Below are positions 47,056 through 59,308 of a stretch of 64,000 nt of DNA, one piece after another. The translations under genes were made by a program, and so were the position numbers. Source of the DNA: Adineta vaga (taxonomy: Eukaryota; Rotifera); NCBI GenBank assembly GCA_021613535.1, contig CP075493.1, positions 1,736,001 to 1,800,000 on the forward strand. Reading direction: 5' to 3'. Below the pieces are notes generated by a model that was not told the DNA's origin, searched no databases, and saw nothing but the letters and a program-made list of their open reading frames with translations. Positions within the stretch are counted from its first letter, which is position 1; each line of letters starts with the position of its first letter.

Positions 47056-47634
47056 TATTGTTTTTCAATAACCTATTTTTGTGTTCTTCTTTTAGTAACA
47101 GTATGTTAAGCAAAGGTTATCAGCTTTAAAAATAACGATGTCATGTGAATAAGTCTTTATTCTATTACTTTTTTTATAGTGATAAGGTTTTATGCTCGTG
47201 ATTCATCGATGAATGATTCATTTTGACGAATAACACATGGTCGGTCGATCGGCTAAACGCATTGTATATCTGTAAAGTTCAATTGTCGAGACATTGTTTA
47301 TTATCGAATTCCTTTCAATTGTTCTCAAACGGTAAAATTGCTCGAATATGTTCATTTATTTCAAAAAGCAATTATATACAAAAGAAGAGAAAAAGAGTTC
47401 ATTCTTGTTTGTTTTTCATAAAAGCTGAATAGTAAATCAATTCAATAAAATACAAGGACAATACATAAGAAAATGACTTACATGAGACATCAAATTTCAA
47501 TATTTATATTAGCATGACAGAGTAAAAAAAACGTTTCTTTTCTTTTTCTTGACTAACATTTAATGAATGAGAGAGAGAGAGTTGCATATCACATGACTCA
47601 AAAGTGCAACACTGAAGAAAATATCTACAAATCA
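47056..47634. other. Intergenic
   Basis: Upstream of the FMO gene and 3' of four-TM paralogue 3. A short (GA)n run near 47571-47581 is visible. Nothing else. Confidence 0.4.
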
Positions 47635-48365
47635 TTAAAATCGACGTGAATTCGGATCTGTGCCTTTGACATATTTTCGACGACTAACTTGAATACGATA
47701 GAGTATAAATACAATAAAAGCAAGTAAATAACCCCCACTTGCACCAACTGCAATCCATGTTGAAAAACCGATATTTTCTCGACGAATTTTTAAATTCTCA
47801 TCACGATTCATTGTAATCATTACTACCCATATGACTACACTTATCCAAACTAAACATTATCGAAGAAAGTCAGTTTTAATGAATTCATTTAAAGGCAAAA
47901 GAAATTTTCAACTTACAAACGAATAAGGTTAAAAGAGCAATGGAAAGAACACAATTAGGTGCAAGACGTCGACGACGAATATATAGATATCCACCAACAA
48001 GCCAAAGAAGAATGATCGATAATGATGCACCCGCAATGGCTAATGATGCACAAGCGATTGCATAAGCTAAAAGAATTTTAATCAATCCGGAGCTTTGAAA
48101 AAATCAATCAATTTTTAATTAACGTACTTGGTCGACAAGCTGCAACTGAATCTTGATAAAGTAGAATCCAATCTCGACATGTTCCATTCGGAAATCCAGC
48201 ATCAACATAGAAAATACCTCGATAATTTGAAATATTTGGTGATGATGGATTAGTATTCGATACTGGTAAAGTATTTGGATAGATCCATCTTGGTGTAAGA
48301 ATAGCAACAATAAATGCTATTGTACTTGTTACAGTTATTAGATAACCAACGAAGAAAAGTGCCAT
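47635..48365 (-). CDS. Claudin/PMP22-like four-TM protein, paralogue 3
   Basis: 200 residues in three exons (48365-48128, 48066-47917, 47849-47635). TM1 VGYLITVTSTIAFIVAILTP then RW; loop GIFYVDAGFPNGTCRDW with a later Cys (VAACRP); TM2 AIACASLAIAGASLSIILLW; TM3 CVLSIALLTLFV...ISVVIWVVMITMN; TM4 STWIAVGASGGYLLAFIVFI; basic tail RRKYVKGTDPNSRRF. Closest to paralogue 1 (GIFYV, WxAVGAxGGYLxAF). The FMO gene lies between it and paralogue 2. An N-glycan site (NGT) is in the loop. Confidence 0.72.
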
Positions 48366-51300
48366 TATTTATCTAAAAAGCAAAGAAAAGAAAGTCTAAG
48401 TTTATGATGAATTAGTCTTTTTCCTTCTTTGATGTGAAGAAAGAATTTCTAACGCAATTTTTTTTCTTCTTCTCTTTTCATGAACACATTTTGACGCACT
48501 ATGAGGAATAGCATATGTCCTTCTCGCTTCCGTTCAAACATGTTAAATAAAATAAAGCATCGAGAAAAAAAAACGAAGAAAAAGAATCTATCCAACTACC
48601 TTGGAGTGGAGTTCAACGTAAAGTAAGAAGAAGAAGAAAAGATAAAAAATCTCTTTTTTTTCCTATTTGACATTATTAAAAAGTAAAAAATCCAACTCAT
48701 TTCTGCTAATAATATTCTTAACAAATGTCAATTAAGTATTGAAATCGATCATCAATAATCTTATACAAATAGTGATGATTCATTACAATAGTACTGTTTG
48801 ATGTCTATGTTACTACGGTATATACATCATGAATTCTCGTCAAAAAGAAAGAAAATCTATTGATTTACTTCTTTTCTTATAATGTCTACACATGAGTCAG
48901 CTTGTCAGCAAGGAAAAAACGTAAAATCTCTAAAATAGAAACGTTGCAGCTGCTGTTTGATCAAATAGTAGAAAAGAGATGAACTAGAAAAAGAAAAGAA
49001 AAGAAAAGAAGATTCGACAACGTATGAAGAGCACATCTTTAAAAATACAATGAATAGAAGAAATATGTGAACAGAAGACCTTTAAAAGATAAAATATAAA
49101 CGTCAAGGTCAAGGATGTTCTTTGAAATATTCTCCTAAAATCATCATTCAACAAATCAATGACTATAATTTGAACATGATTTTCAATCGAATATGAACAC
49201 ATTTTATCGTTTAAACAATGTTCGTCGAAATTAAATGAATTTATACTGATGTTAACATATACAAATCGAACATGTCTGTCTCGAAGATAGCTATTAGTAA
49301 TTTGAACTTAATGAAAAAAAGAAATGACTTATCATTTTCAAATTGCATCATTGGATACATTGCAAATGAGCATTGAAAAGTGAAAAGAAATCGACATATA
49401 CATGTGTTTGTATGAGAAATGAAAGAAGTGTATACTATTGTTCTCTTGTTTGCCTTTTTCTTTCATTAAAATGATTATGAATTTGGTCTCAATTGTTTAA
49501 GAACTTTCAATAAAGAAATTATTTATCTAAAATTTTCGATAATGAAATCAATTGTTATCAAACTTATTGATACAATCATAAGAAGCTTAGTTTCATTTAC
49601 ATTTTATACTAATGATTCTATTATATAAGTTTTTTTTTATGTAATTAAGATAATACGATTTTCTTATATATTTAATTGAAGTGATTAGAATTTTCTATCG
49701 TTTAAAATACCTAAAAAGCATCTCATTCTCTTTTTATCTATCCTGTGACAATTACTATTAATGTCGATTATGATAGGCAAATTTAGAGCATTTCTTTGCG
49801 TAGAAAAAGTTATCAGATTCGTTTCTTTTCTATTATCTTCATGATATTCATTGAATCATATAGTTTTATATTGAAAATCAGTAAGTAACATTGAAAAGAC
49901 TAGAAGTACTTCAATTCCATTTAACGATTATATCTTTCTTCATACTACTTGGAATTTATCATTCTAATCATAGATTTCTTAAGATTATATATACATCGTA
50001 ATTTATACATTAAAATAAAGAATTTCAAACTTAACATGTTCTTTATCATATCAACAACGAGTTCAAATAAAGCTCTCATGATATCATTGAGTACTACAAT
50101 CAATAACTTTCATTTATGATGAATTTTATTAGTACATACAATAATGATTGATTAGATATTGAATAATTCTAAATATAACACTCATATGATGACAATGACA
50201 TATTTTTAATAAAGTCCACGTCTTTTTTGTTCTATTTAACTTTCCTCAATCTCATCTTGATTCTCTTAAAATATGTCTCTTGTTGTGTTTTTTTTGTTTG
50301 TCATAAATAGATTGACAATCTCTTCTCGATATCATCTAAAATCTTTCATTTCATTTTCATCTTCTCCTTTATCCATCGTTCTTATTTTTCTTTCTCTGAC
50401 AAGCATCCTTTTTAGATGTCCGATAGGCAAGCAAATTTCATTATTACTCAACAGTTTTTCTCCCTTTATCAAACATATGCACTTACATTATGAAATTTTA
50501 CTATGTCTAACATCACCGTTACCTAAGGGTAAGAAAGAAAGAAGAAAAGAAAGAAAGAAAGAAAGAAAGAAAAAAAACCGAAAGAAAAAGAGAATTATGA
50601 GTGTTCTTCTTGTTCAAACATTTTATCATTCTCTCTTTTGCTCACTCCAATGTTGTCATATCACAAAGTTTTAGTTTCTATTTAACAAGTTCTAGATAGG
50701 TTCTATATCTTAGAGAAAATTCAACAAAATCGATATGTTTAATAATATATCAAGGTATACCTTGTCTTCTCATATAATATTACCTAAGAATGTCATAGGT
50801 AATTTGCATAAGAGTTGCTTATGACAAGTAGATCACTTCTTTCTTTTCATATTACATTGACTTGTTCGATTTTAGATTGAAGTATGTTGTTACATAAGTC
50901 AGTAGATTTTCTTAGATTCATGGCGAAATCATTCCGTCCAATGACAAATATGATCGAAGATTGATTTGGATTTTCTTTATTTATTCATTCATTTTTTATT
51001 CAACTACGAGCACAAGCCATCAAAGCAGCATAATCCTGTGATATGCATTGTATAGAAACTATAAATGTATACGTTTTGTTTTTATTTTCCCATGTGTCTA
51101 TGTGAATAAAATTATTAAAGATTTAGAATTGATTTATTTGCTTTTCTAGCTGCAAAAAAAGAGAAAAATATTATATCAATGAATCTAATCATAGACAATT
51201 AATACATAATAAAGACGTGCATATAAAGAAGAGAAAAATAAATGTTTTTTTTTTGTCTTATATACAAACACATAACAACATAGAAAATTGAACTTATTAT

Positions 51301-51392
51301 TTGCCAGTATTCGTTTTACTTGTTGCAGCATTTTGAAATAGAGAAAAACTGAAAAAAAAAGGAAATGAGATGTTTAATATTCTTTGTTCTTT
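48366..51392. other. Intergenic, about 3 kb
   Basis: AT-rich with no supported gene on either strand. Contains the GAAA microsatellite at 50532-50577. An ORF across 50273-50674 includes that repeat and is not credible as a gene. Confidence 0.5.
50532..50577. repeat. (GAAA)n microsatellite
   Basis: Imperfect GAAA tandem repeat of about 46 bp, with one interrupted unit on the left and an A-run on the right. Confidence 0.9.
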
Positions 51393-54300
51393 TCACACAT
51401 ACGCTTCGAAATCAAGTTTTTGTTTTGATATACCACTTAGAATAAATTCTTCACTAACAATTGATATTCCTTTTTTGAATAAATCTTCATATTCACTTTT
51501 ATGAATTTGTGCAACAATACAGATAATATCTTTGACAGGTTTATTCATATTGATTTTTTCGATTAATTTTCCTCCAGCAGCTTCAATGATATCTTTTAAA
51601 TCGTCATAAGGTGGTGATGTGTCTTTTGTACAGAAAAATTTATAATCTTTAAAGATTGGACCTTGCTTAGCAAGACGAACACTCTCACGTAATTGAAAAC
51701 CATAACGTGTTTCAGCATTGGTATCTTCTAAATAGTATTTTTCATAAGGAATATAACGATTTTCTTTAATCATGATTTCAATCCATGCAGGCGATAAGAT
51801 TAATGCACCACGTGCAAGACACATGAAGAATTTTTTTGTACGTCGTATACGATCGACAACAAGAGCATCAACTTGACAAGATTCATCCATAATTTCAAAA
51901 CCGAATTTACGTAAGGTTTCGAAATGAGTTTGATCAAAATTCTAAATAATAAAGTTTCGATCATTGAGAGAAAAAAACAAACAAACGTGAACGTTTATTT
52001 ACTAGATGACTACTGAGAGCAATGCGAACAGGTCGATCATCAGTTGCATTTGGTTTTTCTGGCGATTGTTCAACTGGTGTCGCTTGTTTCGTAGATTTGC
52101 GACCACGTTTTGGCGTTACCGTTGTAGTTGTAGCAGGAGGAGGAGGAGGTGGAGGCGGGGGAGCTTGTTTTTGTCCACCAGTTGTACGTCGACTAGATTT
52201 AGTGACTGTTGGAGATACTTCAACAGAAGATGTTTGCTTACGACGAGTATTGGCTGTTGGTAATGTTTGTGGTGTTGCTGGACGACTAAAGTAAAGATGA
52301 ATATTAATCAATAAATGAATCTTGATTGATTCGCTATGAAAGAGAGGGAGGGAGAGACAATCAATTATTTCTCACCTTCGTTTTGTAGCGACTGCTGCAA
52401 TTGGTGTTGTACTTTTTCGTTTGCGACCACCAGTTTTTGGTGTGAGCTCTTTATTTTCTACGGCAGTGTCCATTTGTTCGTAAACATCTGTTTTGTTTTC
52501 TTGTTTCGAATTGTCTGTTGCATCAATAGGTTGTTGTCGAAGACTGATTCGTTTTTGTGGTGATGCTGAACGACGTCCGCGATTTGATGCACGACCAGGC
52601 GATTTTGTTGTTGGTGTTAGTGTTGTCGTTGGTGTTGTTGTTGCTGCACTCGTTTTTGATCGTTTGTCAAGATCATCTAAATCCACATAGTCATCTGTAT
52701 ATGGAAATTGGCGATTGCGACCACTTGAAGCACGTTCTTTTATTCGAGCTATAACAATAAAAAGTACAATATATTAGAATTTCAATATAATAAAATAGTT
52801 CCTACCAGAAAGTCGAACATTTGAATTTGTATCTGTGGAAATAGGTTCTTGACTAGGAGTAACCGTTTCAGTCTTCTTCCTAGATCGTCTTTCTTTCACT
52901 TCTGGAGTTGAAACGACTTTTTTCGGTGATTCTTCAGGTTCCGTGCTTACTGTTTCTTCCAATGTTGTGTTATTCTCTTCGTTACTGATTGCAGGAGGTA
53001 CAATTGGATTACGACGTCCACTATGTAGACGAGTACTTACAACACGAGCACGAGCTGCTGCACCACGTCGACCTCGAGCACGACGAGCAGTTTTTCGAGG
53101 AACACCACGACCAGAAACTGCTGCTGATCCTTCAGCTTGCTTGTTTGCTTCTTCTTCCTCTTCTTCTTCTTCTTCTGCTTCTTTTTCTTGGTCGCCTTCT
53201 TCAGCAGAAGTTGACGATATTACTGCTTCACCTGTAGCTATACAAAGAAAATAAAGTTATTAAAAATCATCACTAACTATGAAATAAGGTAAAAAAATAA
53301 ATACATACGAGCAGAATCATCAATCTTTTCTACTGGTTCTGTCGATGACGTTGTAAGTGATTTATTGGCATCCGATGCTGTTTCTTCTTCCTAATAAAAA
53401 TAGAATAACAAAGGAATTGATCATATTTTTAAAAAAAAAATTTTACCATTGTAATTGGTGGAATTTCTGTTTGTGCTTTATTTGTTTCATCGATAGCCAT
53501 ATCATCAGTAGTGACAGTTGGTGCAGCAGTTTCAGCTTCCATTTCGTTAATATTCTCTTGTTGCTTATCATCGACGATCATTGCTGGAGATTCTATAAAA
53601 TAGTAAATTTTATATAAATTTTCTATATAAATCATTTTTACCACTAGTTTCATCAGTTTCCATTACTTCTTCGGGCACATTTTCTTTTGTACCTTGTTGA
53701 TTCGATGTATCATCTGTAATATTATCAGATTCATCTATTTGTTCCACTACTTTTGCCGGTGAATTATCCATTTTTTCTTCGAGATTAACAATAGGTCTAT
53801 CAGCAAATGTTGATACTTCCATATCTGATCGTGGAAGATTTTCAGTTATAGTTGGAGTATCGGATGGAGGAGGTGTATCTTCCATTTCGGTAGGTACTAT
53901 TGGTTCATTTGAAAAATTCTCTTTTACTTTTGGTGATGATAGAATTCCCTGTTGATCATTTTTATTTAATTCTTTTGGTTCAATCACTGATGGAACATTT
54001 GGTGGTACTGGTGTTGAACCAATTATTTGATTATTATCATCATCATCATCATCAACATTATCAGTATTCACGTCTGTTGAAGATGAATACGGAACAAAAG
54101 ATGACGAAGATTTATTCGGAGATTCATTAATACCATTTGATTTCGATACGACATTGATTGAAGCTGTAAAAATAAAAATGAAATTTTAGAAAGATAAAAT
54201 ATCCGGTTTATTATTCAAATATGAGAGACTCTTCTCAACTATACTAAATGAAAAACTTCGATTGAAGTAGCTTTGAATGCATTTTAGAACGATAAAATTT

Positions 54301-55088
54301 TATTAAAACTTACAATTAATATCATCTTTATTTGCATTCCAAATTTTGATTGGTTGTGCTGGTTCTTGATCATCATAAGAATTTGTAATTGTTAGTGTTG
54401 ATGCTAAAAGAGACTATCATATTAATTCAACATCAAATTGCACAATTTTCTTACGATTATTATTGACTTCTGGTTCAATTTTGTTTTTTGTATCCGCTTG
54501 TTTTTGTTCTTGAAATGAACATACGATATCACCGAATTTCACTTCATCACCATCATGCAATGCATAGCAGACATTTGCTTGAAGTTGAACCTATTGGAAT
54601 AGCATTGAAATCGTTTATTATATCGAATAATTATCATTAGTTTTATTTACTTTATTATGAAATGTTTTATTACTACTACCAAGATCAGTGATAAAAAATT
54701 GTCCATTACTAATTGTTATTTTTGCATGTTGTTTTGAAAGTGACTAAAAACAGATGATAGTGAAGTGTTTAATTGGAAAAAAAAGCCACTTACCGGTGCA
54801 GGAATAATTAAATCAGATGGATTTGATCGACCAATAGTTGTCTCGTCTGAAAGAAAAACAATTTTGTTTTGTAAATTAAAAAACTCGTTTAGCATACGTA
54901 CTATTTATATCATATGTCCGAGGATCAATACCACTAAGAACTTTTAGTGATGCTTTCTAAAAACATGTTAAAATAGGCGATTATTGAAAATGAAGAAAAA
55001 TTGAATAACATACAGTATCAGTCGTCGATGAGTTTTCTGTAAGACTTTCATCAGCTGCTAGAATTTCTGTACTATCAAGATCTATCAT
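51393..55088 (-). CDS. MDC1-like DNA-damage mediator (N-terminal FHA, C-terminal tandem BRCT)
   Basis: Multi-exon gene; start taken at 55088 (MIDLDSTEILAADE), with CTTTTAG just upstream. An FHA domain follows: TTIGRSNPSDLIIPAPVSG, SLSKQHAKITIS, FFITDLGSSNKTFHN, then VCYALHDGDEVKFGDIVCSF. The middle is long, acidic and Ser/Thr/Pro-rich with Arg-Gly patches (RGRRSASPQKR, PKRGRKSTK) that resemble AT-hooks, and a Pro run. The C-terminal tandem BRCT reads FETLRKFGFEI, LARGALILSPAWIEIMIKEN, GPIFKDYKFFCTKD, LKDIIEAAGGKLIE, GISIVSEEFILSGISKQ. FHA plus terminal BRCT pair is the MDC1 layout, a chromatin reader of gamma-H2AX; PTIP and NBS1 differ in layout. Exons in the low-complexity part are less certain. 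Confidence 0.82.
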
Positions 55089-57070
55089 TTCAATTTGATC
55101 TAAAAGTCGAATAATTACTATTCGATAGATGAATAAATAAAGACAATGTCTGAAGAGAATGAGAGAACAAAGACATCTAGTGTCTTTCTTCAAATTTTAG
55201 ACCTTAACAGCTGATTAGTCTGTCTTTGATAAGAGAAGCACTATTTGTCATTTCGATTTTTATGAGATATTATTAGATTATAAGTTATTAACAGGCAGAT
55301 GTACTTACGGTTTATTTCTTTGTCTATGTGGATAAAAGCGACATCTTTTTTTTATCTACACAAAAATTTCTCACGTATATCTATAGTATTTAAATAGACG
55401 GATTAGAAAGAATAGCTTTTGATAGTTAGTGCTCATTATTGAACCATTCAATTCAAACAACTTTCCTTTAATCTTTTTTTCTCTCAAATCATTTTGTTCT
55501 ACGAAGATCTTCTGTTCGAAAAAGAAGTCATTTATTTTATTGAATCGATTAAAGAATGATGTTATTTTTATACAGTCCGCGTGCAGTCGTTACAATGAAA
55601 GAATAAATTGCTGTACCTAAATAAACAATCTAGCAATAAGTAGGAAAACTAGTTTCACTTACGTTACGTTGTGCATTAAGGTTGTACATACAATTTAAAT
55701 TATCTTTAATGCGAGAAAATTTTTGAATTCACAAATCAAGAAATATCATGTGTCGCATTGCAGTCGATAAGAACGTGAAGAGCTATGTCGGATCCCACAA
55801 TCGAATTATCTTGCGATAAAACATACGATATAATAGTTGAAAAATAATCTCAGTAACATAGATGAAACAAGCACAGAACATTTGCGGTGGTGGTAAACTC
55901 GAAAATTGAGTAGTGTAGAAATTGTAAACTCGATCCGCACCGAGGATTTTGAATCGTTGGAGTCTTTTAACTCTTCAACTATTCGATTATTCAACTATTC
56001 ACCGTCGTTTGGGTCAATGAATCAATAATCTCTTGTGTTTCACATTGTCAAAGTCTCAATGGATTAAAAAATTGGACGATGTGACTTTAAACCAATATCT
56101 ACAACGCGAACTATATACTATAATCCGAAGCAAACCTATTGGTGCAGCCATTATTGATTGAATGTGCGAACAATTCATCGCTGTTGACTGTATTCTTGAT
56201 TTGGCCTATTGTATATTTTACGAGTTCAAACGCTTAAGAAAATAAGGGCAATGGTGGACGATAATTGTCATGAAATCAGAAGTAATATCTGTATATAGAA
56301 ATAGAAAGTCTTTATCGTATTCGTACATAAAATGTGAACAAAAATTGAAATACTTTTTCTGAATGAAAACTATTCTGTACTTTGTAATGGTGAAATTCGT
56401 TTAATTCATTCACACGATTGGAGAATACTTATTCTAATACATTTTCCAGTTTTGTAACGTTATTTTGCAGGAATGCATATCTGTGGAAATATTCGATCAA
56501 AATCCTTGTCAACCAAATATGTTTTGATATCGAAATCTTCGTTAATCTTAATTCTATGTTCATATACATTAGACACTATTACAGAGTGTGAATGAAAATG
56601 AGTCGCGAGTTAGCAATACGGACAACATAAAATACCCAATTTCTCTCTTTCTCATGTTTCTTTAACTTTAACCTACGTATGAGATGTTTTATTCTTTCTT
56701 CAAGCGCATGTTACTATACCCGTTATCGCTTCTGTTCTATGCATAATGAACTGAAAAAATCTTTTGTCGAATAATTTATTCATTAAAAAAATATTGAAAA
56801 ATTGTAAACTGAATTTTATTCATCAATAACTTATTGTTCTATCGACAATACATATCAGAGTAGTGTTTGAGATAAAAATGAAATTCGAACTACTTGCAAC
56901 ATTATTATACGACTTGAATATCATGCTTGTTTATTTCTGATATTTCTTGTTTTCTTTTTTAATAACTGACGTGTTAACGCTACTTTGTGAACAAAGAGAA
57001 ATAGTGAGGAAGCTTTGTTAAATTCGAGGACAAATCGAGGAGATACTTCTAGTCATAAAAAGACCATCTG
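55089..57070. other. Intergenic between MDC1-like gene and duplicated block B
   Basis: About 2 kb without supported genes. Its right end at 57071 is the breakpoint where the NAGLU copy B stops abruptly. Confidence 0.5.
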
Positions 57071-57720
57071 TATAAAATTTTGCTGTTGGAAAGCGTCTAA
57101 ACAATGATGAGAAAATACATTTTCTTCATTTATTCTCAAAATCAATCAGTTTTCCACTCACGAAGGAGCAGTGCGAGGCATAAAACCAGTAAACGCTTGT
57201 TAAACTGGTATGATACCAATATCAGTCATTCGATGAATGATTTGTTTGACAAGTTGAAATTGTGATTGATGCCAACTACTCGATAGAGGACCACCGTATT
57301 GTTGAAGATTATCCATACGAAACCTATTGTTTTTCCACTGAAACAAATAACTCAAGAAAAGAAGATTGTTCTTACTAAGCTAGAAAAGCAGGATCAGTAA
57401 AATAACTATCAAGTTCACTTTGTGGAAAACCCATTCGTAGAAAAACCTAACAAAAACTGAGAATAAAGACGGCTAAGTTAATTTCAATTTCAAACCTTAT
57501 TATAAATGTATTCCATTCCAGTTGTTGCGTAGACTATATTGATGCCATTCATCACCATCCAATCGATCTCTTTTTGCCATCTAGAGGTATAATAAAGAAA
57601 AACTACTGGAAATCAATAAAGAAATGTTCTTACTGCGAGAAATTCCAAAAGACTGCAGAGTAACTAAATGTACATGGATTTTCATACCAACGATACAAAT
57701 TATTAGCAATAATACGAATA
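57071..57720 (-). repeat. Duplicated block B, segment X (inverted copy of 23801-24413)
   Basis: Reverse-orientation match to block A segment X. This copy keeps a 9 bp and a 25 bp stretch that are deleted in copy A, so it is closer to the ancestral form. Confidence 0.85.
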
Positions 57721-58075
57721 GTTTCACGTACTGGAACTAATTAGAACCATTCATCCAATTATTCTTACCTGACCAATAAACTATAGTAGGAAATAAATGA
57801 ATATTTTTCAAGTGACACATTTATTATTTAGTACCTGAACCATCTGCTACATATTTTAAATAGTAATTGAAACCCCAAGCTACAGCTACACTTGTCGATG
57901 CAGATATACGTATTGAACATGCTGTTGATCCATTGAAAATTTCAAAAACATCTTTGCCATTAACTGCTAAATTTGCATTGACTACGATTTCAAAAGGTTT
58001 TGCGGCTGCAGCTCCATCCAATATTCTTGATATTAAATCAGAAACAGTTTGGAAAGAGAAAATGAATATAGGGCG
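57071..58075 (-). pseudogene. NAGLU (alpha-N-acetylglucosaminidase) copy B, truncated
   Basis: Co-linear copy in natural order: N-terminal domain (about 58075-57835: VSDLISRILDGAAAAKPFEI, NGKDVFEIFNGSTACSIRIS), a 12-nt micro-exon at 57780-57769 (VYWS), then VRETIRIIANNLYRWYENPC from 57730, then EIDWMVMNGINIVYATTG, FLRMGFPQSELDSYFTDPAF, GGPLSSSWHQSQFQL, ending at ..AKFY (57071). The intron phases work throughout. It has the same TAA in place of Leu (IIPV-stop-QAFTGF) as copy A, and it is cut at 57071, so the rest of the catalytic domain is missing. No convincing signal peptide exon is seen before 58075. Confidence 0.8.
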
Positions 58076-58286
58076 TTAATTTCTAACCTAGTGTATAGAG
58101 ACGTCAGTGTATAGATGGAAGCTATTGTTAGTTCTCGCTCTACGTATGGCATTTACAAAATTTATGATTAGGTGTCGCTTTTACCAGTTGTAATTGGCAT
58201 TTTTTTCTTTGTTCTGAATCCGTGATTCTGACCCGACGATTGATATATAGTTATAATCTGTTAAATAACTAAAACTATGTCTATAT

Positions 58287-58425
58287 CCCAGGTCAAACAA
58301 TACGGGCCGGTTCCGGCAGGAAAGTACCGGAAATTCCTGGAACATGGAAGCAGAATTCCGAGCGGAAATTTTCGGATTTTTTTCCGGTAAGTTCCGGTCA
58401 GTTCCCGCTGGAAAGCACAGGAAAC
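58287..58425. repeat. GC-rich island of degenerate TTCCGG words, starting CCCAGGTC
   Basis: About 140 bp that replaces a 27 bp AT-rich stretch of copy A. It begins CCCAGGTCAAAC, like the TIR of the other small elements (CCCAGGTCGA), but no inverse end is visible at its right. Inside, TTCCGG, CCGGAA and GGAAAG words recur at irregular spacing. It lies immediately upstream of the TDP-43-N-like gene start (58452). It may be a truncated or diverged member of the same element class. Confidence 0.55.
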
Positions 58426-58451
58426 TCATTAAGATATAATTATTGATCATC

Positions 58452-59129
58452 ATGCAAGTCGTTCAAATTTCTGGTCGTAAAAATAAAATTGTTATGTTGG
58501 CGTTATCGCCCGATAACACCATCAATCGTCAATATTTTAAGCAAACATTTCCTGGTGCTTTCGGTATACAACATAAACTCGATAACTCTGATCGATATAT
58601 GAGGTGTGTAAAATAAATATGTTCACATAATCGAAACCCAGGTCGATCAATCCGATACTCGGATCCGATCGAATCCGATACAGATCCGTCACCAGGAATC
58701 CGATAGGGTTTTGTAGGAACGTTGGATCCTATAGGGTCCTATCGGATCCAATATCAGATTTGTCGACCTGGGAAGAGACAACTTTATTTTTAGTATACCT
58801 TTCAATGCTGATGGAAACTATTCATGGGACTGGGATTCAGATGTCATCTATGAAGTAGTCTATGCTTATAGTGAGAAGCTAAATATTTGATTTTAGAATA
58901 TACTCTCTCTTTATGTTTCAGATGGTAAACCTTCACCATCTCCATCTCGATCAAAGATCATGTCATGGTTATTTACAGCTGCAAGTAAGTTCATCACTAT
59001 TGTTATAATTGTGAAAATTTATAATTCTCTTACTGAGTGTTAGTTAATTTGAGTTTATGTTATTCTTTTTCAATGATAGATCTATTCAAATCTACAAGTT
59101 CGAATATTAATGATAAAAAAACATTATGA
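58452..59129 (+). CDS. Stand-alone TDP-43 N-terminal-domain-like protein
   Basis: 113 residues in four exons (58452-58603, 58794-58870, 58922-58984, 59080-59129; sum divisible by three). The first three exons align with the TDP-43 N-terminal domain: NTINRQYFKQTFPGAFGIQ matches the FPGA-C/F-GLR region, DRYMRSIPFNADGNYSWDW matches the MRGVR..DAGWG region, and VIYEVVYAYNGKP matches VYVVNYPK. No RRM follows; the protein ends with a Pro-Ser linker (PSPSPSRSKIMSWLF) and a short tail. In TDP-43 this domain drives head-to-tail oligomerisation, so a polymerising or dominant-interfering role is conceivable (inference). Divergently placed from NAGLU. A 136 bp TIR element sits harmlessly in intron 1. The copy at 25663-26490 is broken. 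Confidence 0.65.
58637..58772. mobile_element. Small TIR element (MITE-like), 136 bp, in an intron
   Basis: Perfect 10 bp inverted ends CCCAGGTCGA / TCGACCTGGG. Removing it with one flanking AA dinucleotide restores the copy A sequence (TCGAAAGAGAC), so the target duplication is 2 bp. The inside consists of degenerate GGATCC and CCGATA words. It is about half the length of the element at 25955-26222 but shares its left and right portions, so the two are a long and an internally deleted form. Confidence 0.75.
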
Positions 59130-59308
59130 TGAAGCCCGTATAGAAAATGTAAGAAGATCCATCCTTTTATATGGTGTTGTGTTCTTTTGTATTTTTGTTT
59201 TTTGTATAACAAAACTTGAGAATGCATGATGCTCTTGTATAAACGTATTACATATATTGTCACATATTAGATATATCTAATCGCTTTTAGTTCTCATAAA
59301 GTATATCT

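Noticed and set aside
50273-50674. 133-codon plus-strand ORF
   Set aside because: Contains the GAAA microsatellite in frame and CT-rich hydrophobic sequence; no similarity and no splice context.
52006-53254. Several ORFs antisense to the MDC1-like gene, including a Gly/Arg-rich one
   Set aside because: Antisense images of low-complexity Pro, Ser and acidic repeats; the minus-strand frame carries the FHA/BRCT protein.
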